Shown: positions 50,763 to 60,067, numbered from the stretch's first letter. The stretch is 64,000 nt of DNA from [Actinobacillus] rossii (GCA_900444965.1 UFRQ01000003.1:1364001-1428000); one strand, 5' to 3'. Notes: generated from the sequence alone by a model not told the origin. A program made the numbers and translations.

Positions 50763-50952
50763 CCTGATGTGATGTATATTAACCGTATTAGTTAGCATTA
50801 TGCAACTACTTATTTGCCGTAATAGTTCTATTTGCGTATATTTTGTACACTTTTATGCGAATTTATAATAGAAACAGATAGTTAAATTAAACTATTACGG
50901 TTTATTACTTCTAATGAATTTCGTAATAGATACTAAAAGTGAACTATTACGG
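50763..50952. promoter_or_regulatory. Repressor/early-promoter operator region
   Basis: Copies of CCGTAATAGTT or its complement AACTATTACGG occur at 50817-50827, 50890-50900 and 50942-50952. One-to-three-mismatch copies are at 50783-50793 and 50921-50931. An early promoter candidate reads leftwards (TTGCAT, 17 bp, TTAATA, with one operator copy in the spacer). A TATAAT at 50864-50869 could serve the repressor gene. The last copy overlaps the repressor ribosome site. They are presumably binding sites for the repressor and/or Ner. Confidence 0.7.
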
Positions 50953-50967
50953 GAGAGGATATTAACT

Positions 50968-51666
50968 ATGACGAATAAAGAAGATAACTTCCCTGAAAGA
51001 ATTGACCTTGTTATAAACAAATTGAATGGACCGAGTGAGTTTGCACGGCAAACTGGTGTAACCCTATCGACTATTGCGCGATGGCGGAAAGGAGAAGCTG
51101 AACCATCTCGCCCAAATTTGGTAAAAATTGCGGAAGCTACAGGAATGAGCATTCAATGGCTTGCTACAGGTGAAGAACCAACAACTAACGAGAAATTTAT
51201 ACAAAAATCTTTCCAAAGTTCAGAACAACTATTACAGGAAAGGGTCTCAATGATAAACGGCTACCCATCTATTAATGTTTCAGCCGGTTTCGGTAGCTTT
51301 AATGAAGGTGTAACACAACCAGAAGGGCAAGAACCCTATTCGAATGCACTGCTGGCATCATTAGGCGTAAAAGCGAGTAATTGTGGTGTATTTTGGACGA
51401 ACGGAACATCAATGGCACCAACCATTGCAGATGGCGACCAAATGCTTGTAGATTTCAGTAAAAACGAAATTAAGGGTGACAATAAAATCTATTTAGTACA
51501 GAATGGCGAAAGCGTATGGGTTAAGCGAGTAAAAGTGAAATGGGATGGTGTAGAACTCATCAGCGACAACAAGGAAGAATTTGAGCCTATTACCATATCA
51601 AAAGAAGACGCCCAAAACCTACAAATTATCGGACAGGTAGTGCATATTGGACACAGCTTAGTTTAA
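50968..51666 (+). CDS. S24-type phage repressor (CI/LexA-like)
   Basis: 232 residues from ATG 50968, which has GGGAGAGG upstream. An earlier in-frame ATG at 50914 lies among operators. HTH at about 21-45 (PSEFARQTGVTLSTIARWR). A LexA-like peptidase follows with a cleavage-type Ala-Gly at 106-107, Ser148 in GTSMAPTI and Lys186 in VWVKRV. It should be cleaved upon RecA activation, unlike Mu's own repressor. It is the only plus-strand prophage gene and is followed by a terminator at 51788. Confidence 0.88.
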   Translation: MTNKEDNFPERIDLVINKLNGPSEFARQTGVTLSTIARWRKGEAEPSRPNLVKIAEATGMSIQWLATGEEPTTNEKFIQKSFQSSEQLLQERVSMINGYPSINVSAGFGSFNEGVTQPEGQEPYSNALLASLGVKASNCGVFWTNGTSMAPTIADGDQMLVDFSKNEIKGDNKIYLVQNGESVWVKRVKVKWDGVELISDNKEEFEPITISKEDAQNLQIIGQVVHIGHSLV

Positions 51667-51709
51667 ATTTTTAAAATCATTTTAAAAACTATTTAAAAAC
51701 TGATCATAC

Positions 51710-51870
51710 CTATGCAAAAAATAGTGCAATTTTGCCCATTTTTTTACTATTCCTGCTCATTTTGTTTTTTGCATAACTCAACCAAACAAAAATGCGGACA
51801 GCCTTGATATTACTAAGCTCTCCGCATTTTTTCACGCCGAATTTTTTTCTTTCTATCTATGCAAATATTA
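51710..51870. promoter_or_regulatory. Prophage left end with transposase-binding-type sites
   Basis: TATGCAAA/TTTGCATA sites at 51710-51717, 51765-51778 (opposite orientation) and 51857-51864. The outer one is at the same distance from the terminus as its right-end counterpart. They correspond in layout to Mu L1-L3. No coding sequence lies between the repressor and the terminus. Confidence 0.6.
51788..51831 (+). terminator. Terminator downstream of the repressor
   Basis: An 11-bp stem AAAAATGCGGA / TCCGCATTTTT with a 22-nt loop, ending in a T run. It lies between the repressor gene and the prophage terminus and could insulate the lipoprotein fragment from prophage transcription. Confidence 0.7.
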
Positions 51871-51883
51871 GCAGTACCCCACA

Positions 51884-51887
51884 TATT
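51884..51887 (+). repeat. Prophage-flanking direct repeat, copy 2 (TATT)
   Basis: TATT directly after the CCACA terminus repeats the four bases before the other terminus at 14973-14976. The reconstructed gene keeps one copy. Confidence 0.65.
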
Positions 51888-52743
51888 AGCGACATCATTA
51901 TTGGTTGCTTGCGGTAGTTCGGGTGGTGGTAATACAACGGAGAAACCATCAACAAAAGTAAGTGCTCAAGCGAGCTCATCTAAACCACAGGTGTCAACCC
52001 CAGAAGTTCCAGCAAATGAATCAAAACCAGAAGCATTAGCTCCTCAGAACTCTGCTCACTTAGATGAACCTGAGTCCAGCAAGCCATCAGTTCCCGTTAA
52101 CGACTCGCCACTTGTGGAAAGTAATGATAAAGGGCAAGCAATTAGCTTAATTGATGGCAAAACAGTTGAATTAAATAAACGTGAGAATTATGCACAAGAG
52201 CTTGAAGTAGACGGTAAAAAATTACCAATTAGTTTCAATGGAATACAATCAGGTGGTTTTACTAATATTTCAAATGCTAAAATTAACGGACAAGAGATTT
52301 ATCGGCTTGTCGTCAGTGGTGCTCAGTTCAAGGATGTGAAGTTTGGTTATGTTGATGGTTATGTATTCCATCAAGGGAACGTGACAGACAAACAAAATAT
52401 ACCAACTATGGGCAAAGCCACTTATGATGTAAGTAGTGTGAATATTAATAGTGGTGTTATTTCTACTAGTGAGGGTACTAAAGTAACAGCTGATTTTGGC
52501 AACAAAACTTTATCAGGTACAATACATCAAACTGCACATGAAAAAAATAATGTTGTTGTAACCATTAAAGATGCAACTATTTCCGGAAATGCATTTAATG
52601 GCACCGTGATGCAGAAAGATATTACTCGTGAGTTAGAAGGTAAACTAGAAGGTAAATTTTACGGTGCAAATGCGGCAGAATTGGGTGGTGTATATCGTTC
52701 AAATTCTTATGCGGGAGCATTTGGCGGTAAAAAACAAGAGTAA
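51884..52743 (+). pseudogene. TbpB-like surface lipoprotein gene, main part, 5' end removed by the prophage
   Basis: The host-derived part starts within the signal-peptide codons and encodes LATSLLVACGSSGGG, then a Pro/Ser-rich linker to about residue 90 and a beta-rich domain. The last 120 residues (YVDGYVFHQGNVTDKQNIP; GKLEGKFYGANAAELGGVY) match the TbpB-like C-lobe barrel of Slam-dependent lipoproteins. An ATG at 51859 within the phage end gives an in-frame ORF of 294 residues with the lipobox preserved, but with no basic n-region and no ribosome site. The Slam gene is 53 bases downstream. Ligand unknown; haem- or transferrin-type ligands are possible. Confidence 0.85.
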
Positions 52744-52763
52744 TTCTTAATTTCTATCTAATA

Positions 52764-52781
52764 GGCTATCGAGAGATAGCC
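52764..52781 (+). terminator. Hairpin between lipoprotein and Slam genes
   Basis: A perfect 7-bp stem GGCTATC / GATAGCC with GAGA loop followed by TTTATTG. Termination is probably partial, so it may set the ratio of lipoprotein to Slam. Confidence 0.55.
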
Positions 52782-52796
52782 TTTATTGTATCTATT

Positions 52797-54263
52797 ATGA
52801 AAAAATCAATTATTTTATCGTTTGTATTTATTGCATGTTTTAATCATATTGCTTTGGCGAGTGTTTTTTCTACTCAAGAGCAGATTTATTCTCGTATGGA
52901 TGAACAGCGAGTACAAGCTGACCCCCGCTTTCACCAGCAAAATGCAGTTATTAAGAAGCCCGAAATAGGTGTTTACCAAAACATTCAAACAACAAAGCTG
53001 ACTAGAGATGAATTAGTAAAACAGCCAACATTATTAGTGCAAGCATTGCTTAGTGCTGTAATGTCTAATAATGGTGAAAATGCCACATTTTTATTGCCAC
53101 TTTATCAACAGCTTTCTTTGAAACAACAAATTCCTGTTTTAACAACATGGGTAACGGCATTGTCAGATAAATATCATCGGCGCTACAGTCAATCTATTCG
53201 CCAATATCGACAACTTGTTGCTGATTATCCTGGTAATCAAATTATTCGTTTCCAACTTGCGACAGCATTGTTTGAGAATAATGAAATGGAAGCTGCAGAG
53301 GATCAATTCCATAAATTACAGTCAGAAAATTTACCTGTAGAAGTGAATGATGTTATTTCTAAATATCTTTCAGTTATTTCATCCCGTGATAATTGGGCTT
53401 TGCGAGGTGGGGTAACATATCTAAATGATCCTAATGTGAATAATGCACCAGAAATGGGGACTAGAATTGGTTCTTGGGTTGCAAAAAAGAGAGAACGGGC
53501 AGAAGGCTTTGGTTTTTGGGGAGAACTTAGTAAAAAATGGTCATGGGGAAATGGTTTTTTCAATGAATTTCGGCTCAATGGAGATGGTAAATATTATTGG
53601 AATAATAAAAAATACAGTGAATATACAGTACGCAGTAGTTTAGGCAGTGGTTATCAAAGTGCGGTACAAAAATTTACAATTTTACCATTTATGGAACAGA
53701 TGTGGTATGCCGGAGGAAATGTGAATAGTGAATCAGTGAAACGCTATTCGAAAAGTAGTGGCGCGACAGTTGAGTGGCAATATTGGGTGAGTCCTGATTT
53801 ACAATGGAGTAGTCAATATGAATATGGAGAACAACGCTATATAGCACGTAAACATTTGAATGGAAATTATCACTACATAGCGACAAATCTTATTTATTTT
53901 ACTGATAGCAAACAATATTGGCTCTTAGGTATGAATTTTAATCGAACAAGTACGAGAGATTCAGACAATAGCTATATCCGTCGCGGAATTCAGATCGGAT
54001 GGGGGCAAGAATGGGGAATGGGATTATCAAGCCGTTTAACATTAAGTTATGCACGTAAAAATTATTATGCCCCGATGCCAATTTTCCAAGTGACACAGAG
54101 AAATAAAGAATATGGCGCTCAATTAAGCTTATGGCATAGAGCATTCCATTTTGGGGGAATCACACCACGAGTGACATTTGCATATAATAAAGTGAAAAGT
54201 AATCATGCTTTTTTTACTTATGACAAAAAACGCTTGTTCTTGGAGTTTACTAAAACTTTCTAA
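52797..54263 (+). CDS. Surface lipoprotein assembly modifier (Slam)
   Basis: 488 residues. A signal peptide (MKKSIILSFVFIACFNHIALA) precedes an N-terminal TPR-like periplasmic domain (about 90-200, with DKYHRRYSQSIRQYRQLVADYPGNQ) and a C-terminal outer-membrane beta-barrel ending in phenylalanine (FTKTF). Slam proteins move TbpB-like lipoproteins to the cell surface. It is intact, and the natural cargo is the interrupted gene just upstream, whose native promoter is now 37 kb away. Any expression must start within the prophage end or the cargo gene. Confidence 0.88.
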   Translation: MKKSIILSFVFIACFNHIALASVFSTQEQIYSRMDEQRVQADPRFHQQNAVIKKPEIGVYQNIQTTKLTRDELVKQPTLLVQALLSAVMSNNGENATFLLPLYQQLSLKQQIPVLTTWVTALSDKYHRRYSQSIRQYRQLVADYPGNQIIRFQLATALFENNEMEAAEDQFHKLQSENLPVEVNDVISKYLSVISSRDNWALRGGVTYLNDPNVNNAPEMGTRIGSWVAKKRERAEGFGFWGELSKKWSWGNGFFNEFRLNGDGKYYWNNKKYSEYTVRSSLGSGYQSAVQKFTILPFMEQMWYAGGNVNSESVKRYSKSSGATVEWQYWVSPDLQWSSQYEYGEQRYIARKHLNGNYHYIATNLIYFTDSKQYWLLGMNFNRTSTRDSDNSYIRRGIQIGWGQEWGMGLSSRLTLSYARKNYYAPMPIFQVTQRNKEYGAQLSLWHRAFHFGGITPRVTFAYNKVKSNHAFFTYDKKRLFLEFTKTF

Positions 54264-54271
54264 TAATAAAC

Positions 54272-54298
54272 CGCACTTTGACTATTCAAAGTGCGGTT
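54272..54298. terminator. Uptake-sequence hairpin between Slam and the symporter gene
   Basis: ACCGCACTTTGA and TCAAAGTGCGGT form a perfect stem with a short loop, flanked by T-rich DNA on the plus strand. It separates convergent genes. Confidence 0.75.
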
Positions 54299-54319
54299 AT
54301 TTTTTACGAGTATTTTAAA

Positions 54320-55711
54320 TTAATTAAACCAGAACATATAACCAAAAGTTGCAATGACAAATACGCAGATAAGGTTCAGAACAACACCAGCTTTAATCAT
54401 ATCTCGTTGTTTAATTGCACCCGTGCCAAAAACAATCGCATTTGGTGGAGTGGCAACTGGGAGCATAAAGGCACAGCTTGCACCTAAACCGATGATAAGT
54501 GCTAAACCAATTTCAGGCATACCCAGTGTTTGAGCAATGGTAATGAAAATTGGTACAAGTAATGCGGCACTCGCGGTGTTGCTGGTAAATTCCGTTAAGA
54601 AAATAATGAACGCCGCTACGATTAAACCGATCATGTAGAAATGACCACCCTCGATTAAGAAGACAATGCCGTCCGCCATAATTTGGCTTGCACCTGAGTT
54701 TTTAAGTACGCTACTTAAAGTCAAACCACCACCGAAGAGCATTAATACGCCCCATTCGGTGTTATCTTGAATTTGTTTCCAACTTGCGACACCGGCAATA
54801 GCAATAAGTGCAGCTGCGACTAATGCTACAATGCTGTCAAAGCTGCCTATTTTTTTGGTTAAACCAAATAACCCACTGATCATAGGATTAAGTTGTGAAC
54901 TAAATATCCAGCAAAGGGCAACAAAGAGAAAAATACCCAGTGTTTTCCAGCGTGCCGCATTCATTTCAATTTTTTCAAAATTTTGCTCAAAATGGATATT
55001 TAAGCGTGGTTTAAAAATAACGTAAAGAATACCAATCATTAATGGCATTAATAAGAACATAATTGGTAATCCATACCATAACCAATCTGCAAAAGTTAAA
55101 TGTAATTGGGAAGCAACAATTGCATTCGGTGGGCTGCCGACTAACGTTCCCATACCGCCGATACTTGCACTATACGCAATTCCAAGTAAGACGAATGTAT
55201 AAGTATTATGTTCACGTTCTCTATCTAATTTACTTAATACTCCCATAGCAAGTGGCAACATCATTGCCGCTGTTGCTGTATTGCTGATCCACATTGATAA
55301 GAAAGCTGTTACACCAAATAAATAGAGTACGGCGACAAATAAATTGCCACGAGCGAGAGCCATAATGCGGTTAGCAATCAGGCTATCGAGTTTTTGGATA
55401 TGTAAGGCTGTAGCCAAAGCAAAACCACCAAAAAATAAGAAAATGGTTGGATCAGCAAAAGCAACAAGCGCATCTTTCGTTCCGACTAAGCCAAGAGCTA
55501 TAGCCAGAATCGGCACAAGAATAGCGGTAATCGTGACATGTACCGCTTCTGTCAACCAAAGCACGGCAACAAAAGCGAGCAACGCCAAGCCTTTATTAGC
55601 TTGTGGTTCAAAAGGTAAGAATTTGAGTAACAGTGCAAAGAAAACCACGTTAAGACAAAATATGGTTGACTTAGGGTTCCATTGCGATTTGAGTTCCGGG
55701 GTGATATTCAT
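54320..55711 (-). CDS. DASS-family anion symporter (SLC13 type)
   Basis: 463 residues from ATG 55711, which has AAGGAG upstream; a 28-codon longer frame is unsupported. About 11 hydrophobic segments. Family signatures include SNTATAAMMLP, GTLVGSPPNAIV and the second SNT of EFTSNTASAALLVP, then ATPPNAIVFGTG. These are the cation/carboxylate-binding hairpins of the divalent anion:Na+ symporters. Substrate could be succinate, citrate or sulfate and is not decided by sequence. It is next to succinate-linked suc genes. Confidence 0.9.
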   Translation of the reverse strand: MNITPELKSQWNPKSTIFCLNVVFFALLLKFLPFEPQANKGLALLAFVAVLWLTEAVHVTITAILVPILAIALGLVGTKDALVAFADPTIFLFFGGFALATALHIQKLDSLIANRIMALARGNLFVAVLYLFGVTAFLSMWISNTATAAMMLPLAMGVLSKLDREREHNTYTFVLLGIAYSASIGGMGTLVGSPPNAIVASQLHLTFADWLWYGLPIMFLLMPLMIGILYVIFKPRLNIHFEQNFEKIEMNAARWKTLGIFLFVALCWIFSSQLNPMISGLFGLTKKIGSFDSIVALVAAALIAIAGVASWKQIQDNTEWGVLMLFGGGLTLSSVLKNSGASQIMADGIVFLIEGGHFYMIGLIVAAFIIFLTEFTSNTASAALLVPIFITIAQTLGMPEIGLALIIGLGASCAFMLPVATPPNAIVFGTGAIKQRDMIKAGVVLNLICVFVIATFGYMFWFN

Positions 55712-55915
55712 AAGTTGCTCCTTATTTATAACCAGCTTGGGGTCGTGTTTATTACAACTAAACGACCTTAATTTTACCTTATTCTTTTTTAACAATAAAT
55801 CAACATCTTTTTTACGATTTTGTGATGTTCGTCAAAATATTTCCCTATAAAAGTGGGGTCAATTTCCAAAAAAATTTGTATAATGCAAGGATTATGCGAA
55901 AGATAGGAATTTCTA

Positions 55916-58723
55916 ATGCAAAATACATTTCAACAATGGCTCGAACAAACAGCGTTGAGCGGAGCTAACCAGTCCTATATTGAAGAACTTTACGAAGAAT
56001 ATCTAAAAGATCCTGAAAATGTGGAAACAAGTTGGCGAACAACATTTGATTCTTTGCCAAAACCGACCGCACTTTCTGCCCCTGAACAAGCTCATTCTGC
56101 AGTACGTGATTATTTTAAACGTTTGGCTCGAGATAATTCACAATCAAATCATGGCGTAGTTAACTCACAAGCTAGCGCACGTCTAGTCAAAGTGTTGCAA
56201 TGGGTGAATGGACACCGTAACCGTGGTCACTTAGATGCTGATTTGGATCCTTTGAATTTGTGGGAACGTATGCCATCACCGACATTGGACTATAAATTCT
56301 ATGGCTTTTCTGAGGCGGATCTTGATCAAGAATTTGATATTGGTGGTTATGTTTATAACCGCGATACCATTACTTTACGCGAATTAGCATGGAACTTAAA
56401 AAATACTTATTGTGGTACGCTAGGCTTTGAGTTTATGCACGTCAACGATTTAGAAGCGCGGACTTGGTTACAGAGCAAAGCGGAAAATTTGCTCAACCAA
56501 CCTCTGTTTAATCGTGAAGAACAGTTGACTTTCTTGAAAGAGTTGACTGCAGCGGATGGTTTAGAGCGTTATTTAGGCGCAAAATATCCTGGTGCCAAAC
56601 GTTTTTCTTTGGAAGGGAGTGATGGCTATATTGTTTTGATGAAAGAAATCATCCGACACGCCGGTAAAAATGGTGTGAAAGAAATGGTATTCGGTATGGC
56701 ACACCGTGGTCGTTTGAATATGCTTGTAAATGTGTTAGGTAAAAAACCGGCAGATTTGTTTGATGAATTTGCCGGTAAACATTCAGGTAATCGTACTGGT
56801 GATGTGAAATATCATCAGGGCTATTCTTCTGATTTTATGACAGAAGGCGGCGCTGTACACTTAGCCTTGGCATTTAACCCTTCCCATTTAGAAATTGTAA
56901 GCCCCGTTGTCATTGGTTCTGTGCGTGCTCGTCAAAAACGTTTAAATGATACGGAACGTAATAAAGTGATGCCAATTACAGTGCATGGCGATAGTGCGGT
57001 AATCGGACAAGGTGTGGTACAAGAAACGTTAAATATGTCAAGTACGCGTGGTTATAGTGTTGGCGGTACAATTCGTGTAGTCATTAATAACCAAATTGGT
57101 TTTACGACATCTAATACTAAAGATACACGTTCTACAGAATATTGTACCGATATTGCGAAGATGATCGAAGCACCGGTTGTTCATGTTAATGGTGATGATC
57201 CTGAAGCAATTGCTTATGCAGCACGTATGGCGGTGGAATTTCGGACTAAATTTAAACGTGATATTTTCATCGATCTCGTTTCATATCGCCGTCATGGTCA
57301 TAATGAAGCCGATGAGCCATTAGCAACACAGCCAGTGATGTATAAACTTATCAAAAAACACCCAACACCACGTAAGGTTTATGCGGATCGTTTAGTCGCA
57401 AATGGTGTGATAACAGAAGGTGACGCTTTAGAGTTAATGAACCAATATCGTGACGCGCTAGATCAGGGAGATTGTGTTGTCGAAGAATGGCGTGAAACGG
57501 ATTCCAGTACAGCACAGTGGTACAAATTTTTGGGTGAAGAAGTTTGTAATTATAGTGGCAAATATGATGAACAACGCTTTAAGGCACTTGCTTTAAAAGC
57601 CTGTGAATATCCCGAAAATCATCCGATTCATCCACGCGTCGCCAAAGTGTATGAAGATCGCAAGTTAATGGCGCAAAGTGAAAAATTATTTGACTGGGGC
57701 GCGGCAGAAATGATGGCATATGCCACACTGTTGGATGACGGGTATCCAATTCGTATTTCAGGTGAGGATTCAGGGCGTGGAACATTCTTTCACCGCCAAG
57801 CGGTTTTACATAATCAAGAACAACGCAAAGCTTATATTCCGCTTTGTAATTTGCATCCAAATCAAGGACGTTTTGAAGTTTGGGATTCGGTATTATCCGA
57901 AGAAGCTGTGCTTGCCTTTGAATATGGTTATGCTGCAACCGATCCGCATACCTTAACGATTTGGGAAGCCCAGTTTGGTGATTTTGCTAATGGTGCACAA
58001 GTCGTAATCGACCAGTTTATCAGTTCAGGTGAGCAAAAATGGGGCAGAATGTGCGGTTTAGTGATGCTTCTACCACATGGTTATGAAGGACAAGGTCCAG
58101 AACATTCGTCTGCACGTTTAGAACGTTATTTGCAGCTTTGTGCGCAGCAAAATATGAAAGTTTGTGTGCCGTCAACACCAGCACAAATTTATCATTTATT
58201 ACGTCGTCAGATGCTTTGCTCAGAACGCCGTCCATTAATTGTGATTACACCAAAATCACTTTTACGCCATCCATTAGTACAATCAAGTATGAGCGAGTTA
58301 ATTAATGGTAATTTCCAACGTGTGATTGATGAGATTGATCCTATTGATCCAAATGGTGTGAAACGCGTTGTGCTTTGTTCGGGCAAAGTTTATTACGATT
58401 TACTCGAACAACGCCGCAAAAATGAGCAAACAGATGTTGCAATTATCCGTATTGAGCAGCTTTATCCTTATCCACATGAAGAAGTGCGGTCGATTTTGGC
58501 GAAGTTTTCTCATGTGACTGATTTTATTTGGTGTCAGGAAGAACCGCTTAACCAAGGTGCGTGGTATTGTAGTCAGCACAATTTCCGTGCAGATTTACCA
58601 AAAGGCGCGGAATTACGTTATGCTGGTCGTCCAGCCTCGGCATCACCAGCGGCGGGCTATATGGCATTACATAATGAGCAACAACGTGAGTTAGTGACGA
58701 ATGCGTTGGATACAAACTTCTAA
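55916..58723 (+). CDS. sucA: 2-oxoglutarate dehydrogenase E1 component
   Basis: 935 residues, near the E. coli length. TPP-binding and active-site elements appear in order: GMAHRGRLNMLVNVLGKK, HGDSAVIGQGVVQETLNMS, NNQIGFTTS and SYRRHGHNEADEP, with the C-terminal thiamine domain after SGEDSGRGTFFHRQAV. It decarboxylates 2-oxoglutarate and transfers succinyl to the E2 lipoyl group. AGGAA precedes the ATG, and a TATAAT lies near 55879. Confidence 0.96.
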   Translation: MQNTFQQWLEQTALSGANQSYIEELYEEYLKDPENVETSWRTTFDSLPKPTALSAPEQAHSAVRDYFKRLARDNSQSNHGVVNSQASARLVKVLQWVNGHRNRGHLDADLDPLNLWERMPSPTLDYKFYGFSEADLDQEFDIGGYVYNRDTITLRELAWNLKNTYCGTLGFEFMHVNDLEARTWLQSKAENLLNQPLFNREEQLTFLKELTAADGLERYLGAKYPGAKRFSLEGSDGYIVLMKEIIRHAGKNGVKEMVFGMAHRGRLNMLVNVLGKKPADLFDEFAGKHSGNRTGDVKYHQGYSSDFMTEGGAVHLALAFNPSHLEIVSPVVIGSVRARQKRLNDTERNKVMPITVHGDSAVIGQGVVQETLNMSSTRGYSVGGTIRVVINNQIGFTTSNTKDTRSTEYCTDIAKMIEAPVVHVNGDDPEAIAYAARMAVEFRTKFKRDIFIDLVSYRRHGHNEADEPLATQPVMYKLIKKHPTPRKVYADRLVANGVITEGDALELMNQYRDALDQGDCVVEEWRETDSSTAQWYKFLGEEVCNYSGKYDEQRFKALALKACEYPENHPIHPRVAKVYEDRKLMAQSEKLFDWGAAEMMAYATLLDDGYPIRISGEDSGRGTFFHRQAVLHNQEQRKAYIPLCNLHPNQGRFEVWDSVLSEEAVLAFEYGYAATDPHTLTIWEAQFGDFANGAQVVIDQFISSGEQKWGRMCGLVMLLPHGYEGQGPEHSSARLERYLQLCAQQNMKVCVPSTPAQIYHLLRRQMLCSERRPLIVITPKSLLRHPLVQSSMSELINGNFQRVIDEIDPIDPNGVKRVVLCSGKVYYDLLEQRRKNEQTDVAIIRIEQLYPYPHEEVRSILAKFSHVTDFIWCQEEPLNQGAWYCSQHNFRADLPKGAELRYAGRPASASPAAGYMALHNEQQRELVTNALDTNF

Positions 58724-58831
58724 ATAATAACGTGGGCGTGAAAGCTCACAGATAAGAAACATGACTGACAACGAATAACAAGATATAAAGAGTGGATGAT
58801 TCAATCCACGTTATGCAAAAAAGGAAATACC

Positions 58832-60037
58832 ATGAGCAAATTTGATATTTTGACCCCCGTTCTTCCCGAATCTGTTGCTGATGCAACTGTGGTGAAATGG
58901 CATAAATCCGTAGGCGATGCTGTGACACGAGATGAAATTTTAGTTGAAATTGAAACGGATAAAGTCGTACTTGAAGTTCCCGCACTTGATAACGGTGTGT
59001 TAGATAGTATTGTTCAAGAAGAAGGTTCAACCGTAATTAGTCATCAATTATTGGGTACAGTTGCGGTCGGTGAAGTAGTTGTAACAAAACAAGCAGACAG
59101 CGAAAGTACACCCGCTGAACGTAAAGGGGCGGCATTAACACATAATGATAACCATGCGGATGCATTAGGGCCGGCGGTACGTCGCTTAGTGAATGAACAT
59201 GATTTGAATCCAGCCGAAATTCAAGGTTCAGGTGTCGGTGGGCGTATTACCCGCACAGATGTGGAACGCGTTGTGGCAGAAAAGGCTCAAGAGGGTGTTC
59301 AAAGTGCGGTGGAAAATCCATCAGTTTTGAGTGCAAACCGAGCGGAGCAACGTGTACCAATGACACGTTTGCGTAAACGTGTTGCAGAACGTTTACTTGA
59401 AGTAAAAAATACGACAGCAATGTTAACGACATTCAATGAAGTCGATATGCAACCAATTATGCAACTGCGTAAGAAATATGCGGAAAAATTCGAAAAAAGC
59501 CATGATGTTCGTTTAGGCTTTATGTCATTTTATGTGAAAGCAGTGGTGGAAGCCCTTAAGCGTTATCCAGTCATTAACGCCTCGATTGATGGCGATGACA
59601 TTGTTTATCACAATTACTTTGATATTAGCATTGCGGTTTCAACACCACGTGGTTTAGTGACGCCAGTATTACGCGATTGCGACAGAATGAGCATGGCGGA
59701 GATTGAAAAACAAATTAAACTATTAGCAGAAAAGGGGCGTGATGGGAAATTGACCATAGAAGATTTGACTGGTGGTAATTTCACTATTACAAACGGTGGG
59801 GTGTTTGGTTCACTGATGTCCACACCAATTATTAATCCGCCACAAAGCGCTATCTTAGGTATGCATGCGATTAAAGATCGTCCTGTAGCTGTAGATGAGC
59901 AAGTTGTTATTCGCCCAATGATGTATTTAGCATTATCTTATGATCATCGCTTGATCGATGGCAAAGATAGCGTCGGGTTCTTAGTAACAATTAAGGAATT
60001 GCTTGAAGATCCAACGAGATTGTTATTAGAAATTTAA
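58832..60037 (+). CDS. sucB: 2-oxoglutarate dehydrogenase E2 component (dihydrolipoyl succinyltransferase)
   Basis: 401 residues from ATG 58832 with AAAGGAAA upstream; a longer in-frame start adds 12 residues without support. Lipoyl domain with K44 (ETDKVVLEV), E3-binding domain at about 110-145 ([18 protein letters not shown]), catalytic domain ending with [11 protein letters not shown] (catalytic His). It forms the core of the OGDH complex. It is part of the sucAB operon; E3 is not in the window. Confidence 0.96.
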   Translation: MSKFDILTPVLPESVADATVVKWHKSVGDAVTRDEILVEIETDKVVLEVPALDNGVLDSIVQEEGSTVISHQLLGTVAVGEVVVTKQADSESTPAERKGAALTHNDNHADALGPAVRRLVNEHDLNPAEIQGSGVGGRITRTDVERVVAEKAQEGVQSAVENPSVLSANRAEQRVPMTRLRKRVAERLLEVKNTTAMLTTFNEVDMQPIMQLRKKYAEKFEKSHDVRLGFMSFYVKAVVEALKRYPVINASIDGDDIVYHNYFDISIAVSTPRGLVTPVLRDCDRMSMAEIEKQIKLLAEKGRDGKLTIEDLTGGNFTITNGGVFGSLMSTPIINPPQSAILGMHAIKDRPVAVDEQVVIRPMMYLALSYDHRLIDGKDSVGFLVTIKELLEDPTRLLLEI

Positions 60038-60046
60038 ATTTTGTTG

Positions 60047-60067
60047 ACCGCACTTTGTAAGTGCGGT
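60047..60067. terminator. Uptake-sequence hairpin between sucB and sucC
   Basis: ACCGCACTT / AAGTGCGGT arms with a short loop, followed by TATTTTTTT. A second dyad CGGATTTT / AAAATCCG follows at about 60077-60105. It suggests that sucAB and sucCD are separate transcription units, or that the terminator is leaky. Confidence 0.7.

Larger units (their letters stand above)
14977..51883 (-). mobile_element. Mu-like transposable prophage, about 36.9 kb
   Basis: Gene order matches phage Mu throughout: repressor, Ner, transposase A, B, early genes, GemA, Mor/C, lysis, gp27-gp49 head and tail, then Com and a methylase. It is oriented so that the Mu left end is at 51883. Both termini read TGT inwards and each has TTTGCATA starting 19 bases in. 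A TATT repeat flanks it. It interrupts a lipoprotein signal-peptide codon. An IS481 element adds 1.2 kb. The terminase nonsense codon and other lesions suggest it cannot package. Confidence 0.95.

Noticed and set aside
51859..51883. ATG at 51859 as the natural start of the lipoprotein gene
   Set aside because: These bases belong to the prophage terminus, and there is no ribosome site. The true start is at 14942.
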